Positions 52,302 through 62,500 of a stretch of DNA of 64,000 bases are shown here, piece after piece. The notes under the pieces are model-generated. The model was not told the DNA's origin, did not search any database, and saw only the letters and a list, made by a program, of their open reading frames with translations. The stretch comes from Mactra quadrangularis (Eukaryota > Mollusca > Bivalvia > Venerida > Mactridae). Made by a program: the position numbers and the translations under genes. The stretch covers positions 11,840,515-11,904,514 of the forward strand of contig CM046297.1 of assembly GCA_025267735.1 (NCBI GenBank), written 5' to 3'. Each line of letters begins with the position of its first letter. Within the stretch, counting starts at the first letter, position 1.

Positions 52302-55300
52302 ATGACAGTACAAAATCATATATCTCAGTTGAAGCTTCTTACATGGAACATTAGAGGTGCTATGTCGTCTGCAAGCAGCCTCAGTGTTATCTTAGACAAA
52401 TATGGCATTGATATAGCCCTAATCAGTGAACACAAACTCTTAGAAAGTATGAAACAATTCCTTGGAACTATACACTCTGAATACAAAGCACTGACATTGT
52501 GTGATGAACCATCTCAATTATCGGGTAGACACGGCAGGGGCGGAGTCAGTGTAATATACAAAAAGTCACTTGAATTTTGTGTGAAAGACTTACCAATGTT
52601 TCATTCCTCAAGAATCAAAGGCATACAGATTGAAGGCAAATCAATGACCCCTGTGTTCTTGTTCTCAGTATACTTACCTTCTGTAAACTATACAGTAGAT
52701 GAATACATAGAATGCTTAAATATACTACAAGGTTTGACAGATACATATATTCAACATGGTATAGTGCTCTTCTGTGGAGACTTTAATGTAGACATTGTAT
52801 CATCCTTGAATAACTCCAAGAGAAAAGCTGCGTTCTTAGATTTTCTGCATCGGAACAACTTAAACGCTATAAACTTAGACGGAAACGTGCACACATTCAA
52901 ACCAACCATGAAAACTCTTGATTATGTAGTACTAGGCACGTGGCATACTGAACTGATTAAAAGTCACTATGTATTAACGGACCAACTCTGTGGCGTTTCC
53001 GATCACCTACCGTTAATTACCACTATCTCAGCGAACGCTACAGTTCACTATCAAAACAAACCCCCAAACATCGCTTGGTCTAAATGTACAGTTAGTGACC
53101 AGACCAACTATAAAGACTTATTATCAGCTTACTTGTTACTTATTGACATTAGTGCGGCTAAACCAGACACAAGTTACATTGAAATGCTTTATAATCATAT
53201 AATTAAAAGTATTAAATCTGCCGAAAAATCCCTGCCACTCAGCAAGTATAATATTCACTCTAAACCATACTGGACGAGAGAAGTAAAGCAAGCTCATCAC
53301 GATCAACGACTAGCGCGAAAGTCCTGGATAAGTAACGGCCGAATACATGATGCTAGTGACTCATTCTTCAGAGCATATAAATCCGCCAAACGCAAATTCA
53401 TAAAAGTACAGAAAAAAGAAATTTCAAAGCAAACTGAAAAACTATTTGACGATCTTAACACTGCAGCTACTTGTGACACACGTTATTTCTGGTACCTAGT
53501 GCGAAAATGTACACGACCACGCGCAGACTCAGTTACTGAAATAATGAAAAATGAAAGTATAACTCGCGAACCTCAATCAATAGCAGACGTATTTAGGGAT
53601 TATTATCAGAAGGTTTTCACCCCTGATACCATGAACTCAAACTCAGACTTTTACAAACGTATAAGTCGTACCATTGAAGACTTTATGACATCAAACGATT
53701 ACTCAACGGATGAAATCCTAAACCGCGAAATAAACTCGTGTGAAATAAAGAATGCTTTACATAATCTGAAATGTAAAAAAGCACCCGGTATTGACCAAGT
53801 CGCTAACGAACATTTAATTCACGGAGGTGAAACTCTCTGTAATTACATAACGGTTTTGTTCAACCTCATGATTGAAGCTTGCTACATACCAGACAGCTGT
53901 AAAATCGGTATTATCATTCCAATACCGAAGGAAAATAAACCAAAGCAACTTCCACAGAGTCATCGCCCCATAACCCTATTACCAGTTTTATACAAACTTT
54001 TTGAAAAGATTCTACATACTAGACTAACTAATTGGTGTACATATTATGGCAAACACTTGCCCAACCAACAACAAAACGCCTATCAGCGTCACCATGGTTC
54101 CATCACATTGTCTTTTAACCTGCAGGAAACCATCTGTTCATATCGTGAACACAATTCACTTGTCTTTTCTACCATGCTGGACACTGCCGGAGCATTTGAT
54201 AATGTGAGCCACAAAGCTCTATTCTACAAACTGTTGGAACTTGGCATAAAAGGCAAAACACTTCGCACCCTTATCAACTGCTATGAAAATATCAAAAGTG
54301 TTGTACAAATCAATGGCATACAGTCGTCATCCTTTTTAGTGCAGCAAGGCGTAAGACAAGGAGGTGTACTCTCTACATGGTTATACCTACTATTCATCGA
54401 TAATCTTCTCCAAGATCTCGAACGCTCACCTCATGGAACATGTGTTGGCTCCCTTAAAACCGGTAACCCTACCTTAGCAGATGACCTAACTCTCGTATCC
54501 CCAAACCTTAATTCACTTCAATTACAAATAAACAGGGTATTGAACTACGCCAATAAGTGGGGATACAAACTAAATGAAAATAAATGTAAATTAATAGTGT
54601 TTGGATGCCCAAGAAATAAAAAGTATCGTGTTAACATTAACGATTCTGTTTTACAATCCAGTGATTCAGTGACTCACGTAGGGATAGAACTACAACCCTC
54701 TCTAAAATGTACATCTACAATAGATTCTAGAATCAACAAGGCACAAGCTTCACTCTTTTCAATATTATCAATAGAACAGAAGTATGGAGATATAAATCCG
54801 CTTACACTTAGCTCTATATTCGAACGTGTTACTATGCCTGTAGCTTTGTATGGCTGCGAGCTATGGACCAACATGTCAGTTAGTGATGAACTCAAATGTG
54901 AACGATTCCTTCGCTTAGCCGCAAAATGCATACAACATCTTCCGAAAAGAACGCGAACGGACAGTGCCTTGGCCATGCTTGGTTGGAATCCATTTTTAGC
55001 CAACATCGAATACAGGAAGCTGATATTTTTTCAAAAGTTGACTACCTTGCCTACTAACTCTTTGACGAGAAAACTTTTTGAGTTTCGACTACAATTATTT
55101 GTAGTGAGAAGTTATCAACTACAACTTGGCTTCATACCAGACATATACTCTATTCTTAATAAATTCTCATTGTTAGACTACTGGACACAATACCTTGACA
55201 AAGTTATCTTACCATCAAAATACCAATGGAAAACTATGATTAAATCCAGAATAAACGATTTCTACAAAACTCAGTGGCTCAACAGAACATATAACGATCC

Positions 55301-55736
55301 TGATTTTTTCAGACTATTAGCTACACAAGACAATATATCACCATCGATTATATGGAGAACAGCATATGACAGACAGTCAATCCTACAAGGTCTTAGACTT
55401 TCTCGTGTCATTTCTTATGCATATAATAGATTTTCTGAGCAAACGTGTTCATTGTGTGAAACAACAACATCAGACATATATAGACACATTATTGCTGATT
55501 GTTTAAATCCACGCATCGTCAATTATCGTAAAATTTATCTTCAGAAACTAAAATATGACTATTCTCCAGAACTTTATAAGTTTATTACAGAACAAAAAGG
55601 TGAAAGTCTGATATCAAGCATCCTTAACATAAATCTTTTTAGACAATTCAATATAAGTGATGTAAAATGTATTGATCTCTTCAAACTATCCGAAGACTTA
55701 GTATACAACTTATCAAGACTAGCCAGCTTTAATTAA
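52302..55736 (+). CDS. LINE ORF2 protein: endonuclease and reverse transcriptase (1144 aa)
   Basis: Nicks target DNA and copies the LINE RNA at the nick. Endonuclease (about 10-240): TWNIRG (N16), SEHKL (E43), FCGDFNVD (D160, N162), LDY (D207), and SDHLPL (D234, H235), so the apurinic-type active site looks complete. Reverse transcriptase (about 490-800): KKAPGIDQV, SHRPITLLPVLYKLFEKIL, motif A LDTAGAFDNVSH (D627), motif B GVRQGGVLST (686-688 QGG), motif C TLADDLTL (D727, D728), then LNENKCKLIVFG. The C-terminal zinc-knuckle-like motif is C1049-x2-C1052-x9-H1062-x4-C1067. Motif C has Leu where Tyr or Phe is usual (LADD, not YADD). The catalytic aspartates are intact. Length fits non-LTR ORF2 without RNase H. 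No stop or frameshift. Confidence 0.95.
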   Translation: MTVQNHISQLKLLTWNIRGAMSSASSLSVILDKYGIDIALISEHKLLESMKQFLGTIHSEYKALTLCDEPSQLSGRHGRGGVSVIYKKSLEFCVKDLPMFHSSRIKGIQIEGKSMTPVFLFSVYLPSVNYTVDEYIECLNILQGLTDTYIQHGIVLFCGDFNVDIVSSLNNSKRKAAFLDFLHRNNLNAINLDGNVHTFKPTMKTLDYVVLGTWHTELIKSHYVLTDQLCGVSDHLPLITTISANATVHYQNKPPNIAWSKCTVSDQTNYKDLLSAYLLLIDISAAKPDTSYIEMLYNHIIKSIKSAEKSLPLSKYNIHSKPYWTREVKQAHHDQRLARKSWISNGRIHDASDSFFRAYKSAKRKFIKVQKKEISKQTEKLFDDLNTAATCDTRYFWYLVRKCTRPRADSVTEIMKNESITREPQSIADVFRDYYQKVFTPDTMNSNSDFYKRISRTIEDFMTSNDYSTDEILNREINSCEIKNALHNLKCKKAPGIDQVANEHLIHGGETLCNYITVLFNLMIEACYIPDSCKIGIIIPIPKENKPKQLPQSHRPITLLPVLYKLFEKILHTRLTNWCTYYGKHLPNQQQNAYQRHHGSITLSFNLQETICSYREHNSLVFSTMLDTAGAFDNVSHKALFYKLLELGIKGKTLRTLINCYENIKSVVQINGIQSSSFLVQQGVRQGGVLSTWLYLLFIDNLLQDLERSPHGTCVGSLKTGNPTLADDLTLVSPNLNSLQLQINRVLNYANKWGYKLNENKCKLIVFGCPRNKKYRVNINDSVLQSSDSVTHVGIELQPSLKCTSTIDSRINKAQASLFSILSIEQKYGDINPLTLSSIFERVTMPVALYGCELWTNMSVSDELKCERFLRLAAKCIQHLPKRTRTDSALAMLGWNPFLANIEYRKLIFFQKLTTLPTNSLTRKLFEFRLQLFVVRSYQLQLGFIPDIYSILNKFSLLDYWTQYLDKVILPSKYQWKTMIKSRINDFYKTQWLNRTYNDPDFFRLLATQDNISPSIIWRTAYDRQSILQGLRLSRVISYAYNRFSEQTCSLCETTTSDIYRHIIADCLNPRIVNYRKIYLQKLKYDYSPELYKFITEQKGESLISSILNINLFRQFNISDVKCIDLFKLSEDLVYNLSRLASFN

Positions 55737-55739
55737 TTA

Positions 55740-56414
55740 CAAATATATTATGTGCTTAAGTCTGAGATGATGTATAACATTGACTATTACATGTATATAT
55801 AAACATTTGTAGATATTGTGTTTTTACTAGAATAGCTTATATATATGCATATAGATACTTGTAGATGCCAGTATTATGTACAGAACAATTTGATTGCTGT
55901 TTCATTGATAATGCTGTTACGCAATAAACATACAACCTATGTGTAGAATCTACCAAGGATACGAGTATCATACTCAGTCTCAAAGCCGTCTGAATTGCAT
56001 ATGATATGTCATCCGATTACGTTTTTCTTTAAGACTACACTTAGACAACTTGCTTATCATATCATAAATATGTAAATTGTCATATGATTGTATTGTTTTG
56101 GTGTTTTAGCACCTATTTTCTTATTCATTTATCCATTATTTGTAATACCTATGTATGTAAATATTCTATGACTTCTAAATATTCAACCATATACATGTAT
56201 ATAAATCACCGTAAGGTGGAATTAAAGAGTATAAATAGATATTTAAATATTATTACAAAAATATATTGAAGACTTATCAAATTAATCAAAAACAAAATTT
56301 ATACAGTCACCCGTTATATTTTGTATATTTCTATACCCTGTGTTTAAAATTATAAACATGCCCCCGGGGCGTATATTTAAAATTATCTAATACGATTTAC
56401 ATAGGCAAGGGAGT
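55740..56414 (+). other. LINE 3' untranslated region
   Basis: AT-rich trailer between the ORF2 stop and the right direct repeat. It lacks the GGCGTTAAACCCAA tail of SINE families A and C, so it is not their obvious mobilising partner. A GC-rich patch, GCCCCCGGGGCG, lies near the end (56360-56371). The exact 3' end rests on the direct repeat. Confidence 0.6.
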
Positions 56415-56428
56415 TAAATAGGATCTAA
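56415..56428 (+). repeat. Probable right target-site duplication of the LINE
   Basis: TAAATAGGATCTAA, identical to 49841-49854. Confidence 0.7.
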
Positions 56429-57059
56429 GCACTTGCCATTGTTGCCTCCCTTTGTGCCAATTTAATGTAGTTTTTAATAGTAAGACTTATAAGCTTTTTA
56501 AATCTTGACCGTTCTATTTTCTTTCTTTTTCTATATTTTTCTTTTTGTACTTTTTATCTTACATTATTTTTATGAGAAATATGGTCTAAATTGAATTTCA
56601 CACGTTTACTAGTTATAACAATGTTAGAAAGTGATGAAATACATAAAACAATAACATGTACTTACAGCCTAATAACGCTCTTGGTTGGCCAAAACAGAAT
56701 TTAGTTCTGTGGTAAAGAATTATTCCTATGACGAATCACCACTGTGATTATTTAAAAATTGATTGTTAATTTGCATCCTTTAAAATTATATAACTGCACA
56801 TTACGTACATGGGCACATTAACAATATTAACATTCATTAATAACACTATCTAATTGTGTTTATTAGTTTTAATTAGCTTTCGCACGAAATTCACGACTCA
56901 AAATTTAATATCGTTTGTTTAAGTTTAAGGCTCACTATATTGTTCTGAGTTTTATGTGGCTAAAAGATGGCAATAGTATAAACACGTGACAAAATAAATG
57001 AAAATGGACATTATAAACTTATAATTTCATACCCGTTGTCTAAGTCGGATAGAATACTC

Positions 57060-57126
57060 GTAGCAGTTTGATATGGGATTTATCAACTCACTTCGCTCGT
57101 TGATAAATCCCATATCAAACTGCTAC
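57060..57126. repeat. Perfect 28-bp hairpin
   Basis: GTAGCAGTTTGATATGGGAT and the next eight bases pair without a mismatch to 57099-57126, leaving an 11-base loop, TCACTTCGCTC. Weaker pairing continues outward (GGATAGA on both sides) to about 57050-57142. It may be a small MITE or a structured site; no promoter or gene is adjacent. Confidence 0.93.
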
Positions 57127-57159
57127 CCATGCTCTATCCTATACGAAAACAACATTAAT

Positions 57160-57300
57160 TGTTCAGTACGTGTATTTTGCCGAAAGCTTCCGATATAGCT
57201 CGATTTACAAACGAAGACAAAAATAGACTGTAAATACTGAGTTTAATATATTCTTGCATAAAGGTCAAGCTCAGATTAATTCTGTTGGACTATACACTCA
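57160..57300 (+). repeat. Dispersed repeat E, copy 1
   Basis: Matches 63210-63355 in the same orientation: GTATTTTGCC, CGATTTACAAACGAAGACAA, GACTGTAAATACTGAGTTTA, ATATTCT-GCATAAA-GTCAAG and GACTATAC. A related short block, AATATTCTTGCATAAAGGTCA, also lies near 62885. Class unknown, non-coding. Confidence 0.8.
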
Positions 57301-57321
57301 TCTCACAGCTTATTGACGAAG

Positions 57322-57615
57322 CATAGGCGGGTCTAGCGGAGGGGACAGGGGGGTCTGGATCCCCCCTCCCCTAGAATTTCCAAAATGTACCTGTCCATTT
57401 GTGTATTTCTTGACTGCAAGTCATTTTCTAATAGCATGAAGCAATTTTTCTCGGTGCTTAACATATATTTAATGGTAATGTAGTTCTTTCAATAATTATA
57501 TGTTGCATTATTCAGCAAATCGTGAATAATGTGGTTGTGGTTCGGAAATTTGGACCCCGCACCCTAGAAAAGGCTTGGACCCCCCCCCCCCTAAAATATC
57601 CTGGATCCGCCCCTG
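57322..57615. mobile_element. MITE with GGCGGATCC-type ends, copy 1
   Basis: About 294 bp with imperfect terminal inverted repeats: the left starts CATAGGCGGGTCTAG; the right, read inward on the minus strand, starts CAGGGGCGGATCCAGG. It carries C-rich runs near the right end. A second copy lies at 59891-60188 (shared core GAAGCAATTTTTCTCGGTGC). CGAAG occurs directly outside both ends, a possible 5-bp target duplication. The CAGGGGC terminus is reminiscent of hAT-type elements, but an 8-bp duplication is not seen, so the superfamily is open. Confidence 0.82.
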
Positions 57616-57928
57616 CGAAGTAGTCATAATAGAATGTTGTTGTGAACTCACACGCTGTTGACTTCAATTTACGTTCTAATGAGAACGCACACGATTTCAA
57701 TCACTATTCTGATCCCACGTCGGCTGTGTTTTGTCTTTGGTAAGTAATATCTCTGTTTTCTGATTGGTGTGTATAAATCATTCATGTATTATATCGTACT
57801 TTTCATTTTGGACTCATTCTTTTATGGAGGAAGATTGTAAATCCTAAATGTTAAGGTGTTGTTTCAAAGTGCATGATACTTATGAAAACTATTTCAATTG
57901 TTCATACAGTACTATTCATCGTTATATA

Positions 57929-58190
57929 CCCTGGTCGGTAGCACAGTTGGTAACGCGTCGGGATTTGGAATCTCGTGTCCCGATGGGGAATCCCACCCGG
58001 GGGAGTCGTACCCTTCTATGAAAATTTGACAATCATGTCAAATTTCTCCTCCATTGATAAGATAAATGGAGAAGTTTCTGGCCTTGTAGGTGAGTACTGG
58101 TTATAGACAAGGACCAGGAAAGCTGTGTTAGGTGCGCTTGACGCCGTAAAATGACCAAAATTGTGTTATCACGGCGTTAAACCCAATAGA
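57929..58190 (+). mobile_element. tRNA-derived SINE, family A
   Basis: Head CCTGGTCGGTAGCACAGTTGG, decayed B-box region (GGGAATCCCACCC), body and tail GGCGTTAAACCCAATAG as in the other family A copies. No exact target duplication identified. Confidence 0.9.
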
Positions 58191-58838
58191 AATAAAACAG
58201 ATAAATAAATCATCGCTCTATATCATCTAATTTATAAATACTGGTTTTTAAACCAATGACAACTAATAGCTTTTCACCCATCCCTATTTCTTGTAATTAG
58301 ACTCTTCCTTTGATTGATTGATAGGCCAAGTTAAAAATCGGCTGTACAAAATTGGAATGTTAATTATTTTAAATGCGTAGCCTGTTAGCGTGATGTTTAT
58401 ACTTTCATCAATCTCCGTAAACAGATGTCTTGTAGTCGCTGTCGTATACGATCTCTTAGGGTCTTTCCGAGGGTCACGTCGAGATGACTCTTTTTGTCGA
58501 CCAATCAATGCGTAGCTTTCGTCTAAACGAAACACCATTAATAGCATTTTGATTTCGTAATTTCTACTTTAAGACCCAGTTTTGTGAACTATTTGACGGT
58601 GGTGTTATTCACATGCTGTGATTGGACAGTTCTTTGTAAATAATGCCACATAGATGATGTAAACAAGTCTCTGAGTACAATTATTCCGTCATGAATATTA
58701 TAAAAGCAAAGGTCCGCTGAACATGACCTGCAATGTGAAGTAGCCAGATCCAAAATAAGCGAGCGACTGCAAGATCGAATTCTTTTAGATCGGGTTTTAA
58801 TTAGATTGGAGCAAGTAGCGTGTTTAATTACACAAAAC

Positions 58839-59112
58839 GTTACAGAACGTTACATAACGATACATTCGGAACTCCTCGGCCATTCGCTGCGAATAATCTT
58901 ATCTAATAAACAAATATGCGATCGTTAAGGCAATGAGTGATGTTTCAAAATTTACAGACTAAAAACGAAACATCACTCATTGCCAAAACGATCATAGATT
59001 TGTTTACTTCAACACCAATAGTTTCCATATAGCGTCTAAATATGTCCGAGATTTGTCACATCGAATGGCCGAGTGGCTCCAAATGTACCGTTACAGAACG
59101 TTACAGAACGTT
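58839..59112. repeat. Fold-back element, about 275 bp
   Basis: Inner arms pair closely: ACAAATATGCGATCG and GCAATGAGTGATGTTT (58911-58946) against 58969-59004. Outer arms also pair: ACATTCGGAACTCCTCGGCC on the left with the reverse complement of GGCCGAGTGGCTCCAAATGT on the right. The ends carry repeats of GTTACAGAAC on both sides. Loop of about 20 bases near 58957. A MITE-type origin is likely. Confidence 0.85.
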
Positions 59113-59280
59113 CGCGGTAACTGAACGCCCTACTGTCTATGTTTCTTTGTAACTTAAGTGCATGCGCAGTTAGATTTTTATCAACTTTCTTAACTAGACA
59201 TTTCTTTACCGTATATCAGACTCTTAGAACAAACGTTCATAATGTAAACATACTGATTAGTATTACGAACAATTATCAAG

Positions 59281-59582
59281 TAGGGGCAATAGTCTAGTGG
59301 TAGGACGCGCGCTTAGGGATCGAGAGGCTCTGGGTTTGAATCCCACTAGGGTCACTAAGCTAGAAATTTACCTGCGATTGCTTCACTCCACCCATATGTA
59401 AATGGGTACCTGCGAGAGTAGTATAATTTCGTTGCGCCAATTTGTCGGCTGCACTAATAAGCGCAGTATAACGATTCCCCAGGGAGATTGATAGATAGAT
59501 ACCAGTAGCCCAATGACCAGGGGTAATAGCTGTAAAGTCGGTGAACGTGCGTAAGCATGAAACTTAGACTATAAAATACAAT
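59281..59582 (+). mobile_element. tRNA-derived SINE, family B, second copy
   Basis: Matches 48841-49146 throughout: head ATAGTCTAGTGGTAGGACGC, B box GGTTTGAATCC, body CCAATTTGTCGGCTGCACTA and tail GTGCGTAAGCATGAAACTTA. The B box has one change. A short flanking match (ACAATTA) might be the remains of a target duplication. Confidence 0.92.
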
Positions 59583-59890
59583 TACTTTGAACTTCTCTTG
59601 CCATATAAAAGTAGTTTTCACATTTTCAATTTCAAAACACATATCTTTAGGCTCTACAGCACGATCAAAAGAAAACATATCGCGTGTGCTTTTAGAAAAC
59701 TCATCTTCAGAAAGATCATTGCTCGCGGCGTGCTATTAATCATGTAAAGCATATGGCTGCCTGTAGGTTCTTTGTTATACATGGAAAATGATCAGAAATA
59801 CATATATATACATAATGTACAAAGCTCATTAATGCTTTACGAAGCAATGCGTTGAACTTCATTGAAAATGTACGATGAGAATATAAAATC

Positions 59891-60188
59891 CATGTGCGGA
59901 TCCAGCAGAGGGGTCAGGGGGTCCGGACCCCCCTAGAATTTGGAAAATGTACATGTCCATTAGTGTATTTCTTGCTTGTAAGTCATTTTTAATTAATATG
60001 AAGCAATTTTTTCTCGGTGCTTAACATAGATTTAATGGTTATGTAGTTTTTATCATCAATATGTTGCATTTTTTCTGCAAAATGTATATAATGTTGTAGT
60101 GGTTCGAGGTTAGGACTCCCCCCCCCCCCCACCTAGAAAAATTCGGAAACCCCCCCCCCCCCTAGAAAAAATCCTAGACTCGCCCCTG
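59891..60188. mobile_element. MITE with GGCGGATCC-type ends, copy 2
   Basis: Same family and orientation as 57322-57615. The left end reads TGCGGATCCAGCAGAGGGG and the right end ACTCGCCCCTG. It contains two runs of 13-14 C residues (60118-60131 and 60150-60163). No clear target duplication. Confidence 0.82.
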
Positions 60189-60666
60189 AAACCTCTTCTG
60201 CTTGCATTATACGAGTAGTGAAGTTAAAACTATATTTTTTCCTCCATCACTGAAGAGTTATATTTAAAAGATAAATGACGACATATTAGAGGAGAAATGA
60301 AGTAGTGTTAATTTTTTTGTAAAATATATATGACCGGGCTCAGAAAAACCACCAAAACAATATTCTTCAATTTTGAAATAGATCTTTCTTTTTCAGCGCG
60401 TGAGGTTATGAATTGATATTTTTACTCAGGGCCATGCTACTTAAAACCGATTTACACCAAAGGCGACTAATGACCTTCATAATATGTTGTCATAGAAAAC
60501 ATTCGTAGTGTGCCACTATAAATATATTTTGTAAACATGGTATTTTTCTGCATTTCATGTGTTGAACTCATCCTTAATGGGAGAAACACACATCCGAATT
60601 ACTATAGTACAGTTTTATAGTATATCATTCTTGTGAGAACAAAGATAATTGTTTTGTACTATTCAT

Positions 60667-61103
60667 TAGGGGTGTAACAATACGGTAAATTCCGTATTGC
60701 AATATATTGCAATATTAAAAAACAGTACTGCAATATATTGCAATACGTATCGGGTTTTGCATAGACATGCAATGTATGAATTGATGCAAGTGCATTTGTC
60801 TAAATTGGATCAACATTACTCACCTATTAGTATTTTCAAATGATAACTTATCCAAAAATTTGAATTTCTTGTGTGAAACGGACTATGAGTAAGAAAAATG
60901 CATATTTTGAAAAGGGCTTTCGAAGAAAATATTTCTTCAATTTGATAAAATGTTTAACATTTTAAAACACAATAAGATTATTTCAAGTTTTTTACACATT
61001 TCAACATTTGTTTTAAACATTCAAGAAAAAACAAACCGGTTAAAAACCATCAGAAATCGTATTGCAATATTAACCGGTATATCGGTTAACCGTTACATCC
61101 CTA
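60667..61103. mobile_element. hAT-type non-autonomous element with 8-bp target duplication
   Basis: 437 bp. The left terminus is TAGGGGTGTAACAATACGGT; the right terminus, reverse complemented, is TAGGGATGTAACGGTTAACC. An exact 8-bp duplication, CTATTCAT, flanks both ends (60659-60666 and 61104-61111), the size typical of hAT elements. Just inside each end are repeats of TATTGCAATA. The interior has no transposase; a 60-codon open frame across the right end is chance. Confidence 0.93.
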
Positions 61104-61728
61104 CTATTCATGGTTTTTATCTTATCAATTAAGACTATAAACATAGTATATAGTATTAATTTTAATATGTTAAATTAGTGTCTCGTTGGTGTAATGGTCA
61201 AGCGTTCTACCATTACAAGCATGATTGACTCTAAGAGGGTGTAGGAAGTATGCGCGAAACACGAACCGCTAAAAACCGTAATTACATACAGATACAGCGT
61301 CGATTTTGCTTAGATTTGCACAGGGTTTTTTCAACTTTTTCTTCTTAGATTTAGAGTTTTAGCTTTTAAAGAATAAATAAAAAATAGGGTGTTATGTTCA
61401 AGCTGTTTGGTCTTGAAGACATATATTTACTGAATGTATGAGAACGATTAGTACAATCGAGCTAAAACAAATTAGCGTAAACTCAACAAGTTTCACAAAC
61501 AACTGTCTCAAGGCAACAAATGTTAGAAGCGTTATCGTTATCACAGTCAAGGGAATTAAAATCGATATCCAGTTTAGTTATAATAATTTCTATGATGACA
61601 GTTGCTGAAAATATAGAAGAAGAAGAATAAGATTTAACTTAAAATATAAGTTAATTCTAGCTGATACGTACATTGCCATTAACCAATGGCGAGTTCTTAA
61701 ATTGCCTTTTGCATCAAGTTTCATGGTA

Positions 61729-62013
61729 ACCCCGGTCGGTGGCGCAGTTGGATGTGGAATCTCGTGTCCTGAAGGGGGTACGGGTTCGAATCTCAGCCGG
61801 GGAGGTTAAACCCTTCTATGACATTTGATAATAATAAAATTTTCTTCATAATTAAGATATTTGGAGAATTCTCTGGCCTCGTGGAAGAGTAGGTGAGTAC
61901 TGGTTATAGACAAAATCCAGGAAAGTTATGTTAGGTGCGCTGGACGCAGTAAAATGACCAACATTGTGTTGACACGGCATTAAACCCAATAAAAACCATA
62001 AAAACAAGTACGA
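61729..62013 (+). mobile_element. tRNA-derived SINE, family A, recent copy with 16-bp target duplication
   Basis: ATCAAGTTTCATGGTA occurs exactly at 61713-61728 and 62014-62029 around the element. A box TGGCGCAGTTGG and B-box-like GGTTCGAATCTC are present, but the stretch between them is about 15 bases shorter than in the other copies. Tail GGCATTAAACCCAATAAAAACC. Confidence 0.95.
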
Positions 62014-62189
62014 ATCAAGTTTCATGGTATAAATTCAATAAAGTAGATTGTTATAAAATCCAGAGGTAAGCAACATCTCTTTAGACTCTAGTTTAAAAGA
62101 AGCTTTTTTACACAGTCAAACACATGTTTAAATGATTCAGTCTTTGTCCCTTTGTTATTTCTTAACAAAGCAGACAGTAATACGTACAA

Positions 62190-62500
62190 GATCCGGCGCT
62201 ATGCTGGGTAAGTTTGTAGTATAAAAAGTCATATTCGCTGTTCAGTCATACCGACCCGCCAGGAGCGTACCACGGCGAATGTATAATCAATTAGCATAGT
62301 GAGTCACACATGATACACATAGTTAATTGTCACCAACTACTGTCCGTGCTACGCATCTATATATTACAAATAACCAATGGTACCATACATTTTATCATTT
62401 TTTTCTATACTGCGAGATAATTTCATTGGACTAGCAGATATGGTAGAGCAAATTGTATTGGTTGAAATATAGGTCAAAAGTTAGCTTAGAGGGCTTGGCC
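62190..62500 (+). repeat. Dispersed repeat D, copy 2
   Basis: Partner of 37600-37905, with the same landmark order (CGGCGCTATGC through GTTGAAATATAGGTCAAAAG and TTAGCTTAGAG). No terminal inverted repeats were recognised in either copy. Confidence 0.8.

Larger units (their letters stand above)
49855..56414 (+). mobile_element. Full-length APE-type LINE, 6.56 kb, with both reading frames intact
   Basis: About 0.8 kb of leader, ORF1 (541 aa), a 17-bp gap, ORF2 (1144 aa) and about 0.68 kb of trailer lie between 14-bp direct repeats. The architecture (ORF1 with coiled coil and a C-terminal RRM-like region; ORF2 with an N-terminal apurinic-type endonuclease, a central reverse transcriptase and a C-terminal CCHC motif) fits the CR1/Jockey group of LINEs; the exact clade is not assigned. 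No poly(A) tail or short terminal repeat is seen at the 3' boundary. Intact frames suggest a young, possibly competent copy. Confidence 0.85.

Noticed and set aside
54674..55006. 110-codon minus-strand frame
   Set aside because: Antisense shadow of LINE ORF2.
61186..61255. tRNA-like segment (GTTGGTGTAATGGTCAAGCG)
   Set aside because: It has an A-box-like stretch but no B box or cloverleaf arms; at most a decayed SINE head.
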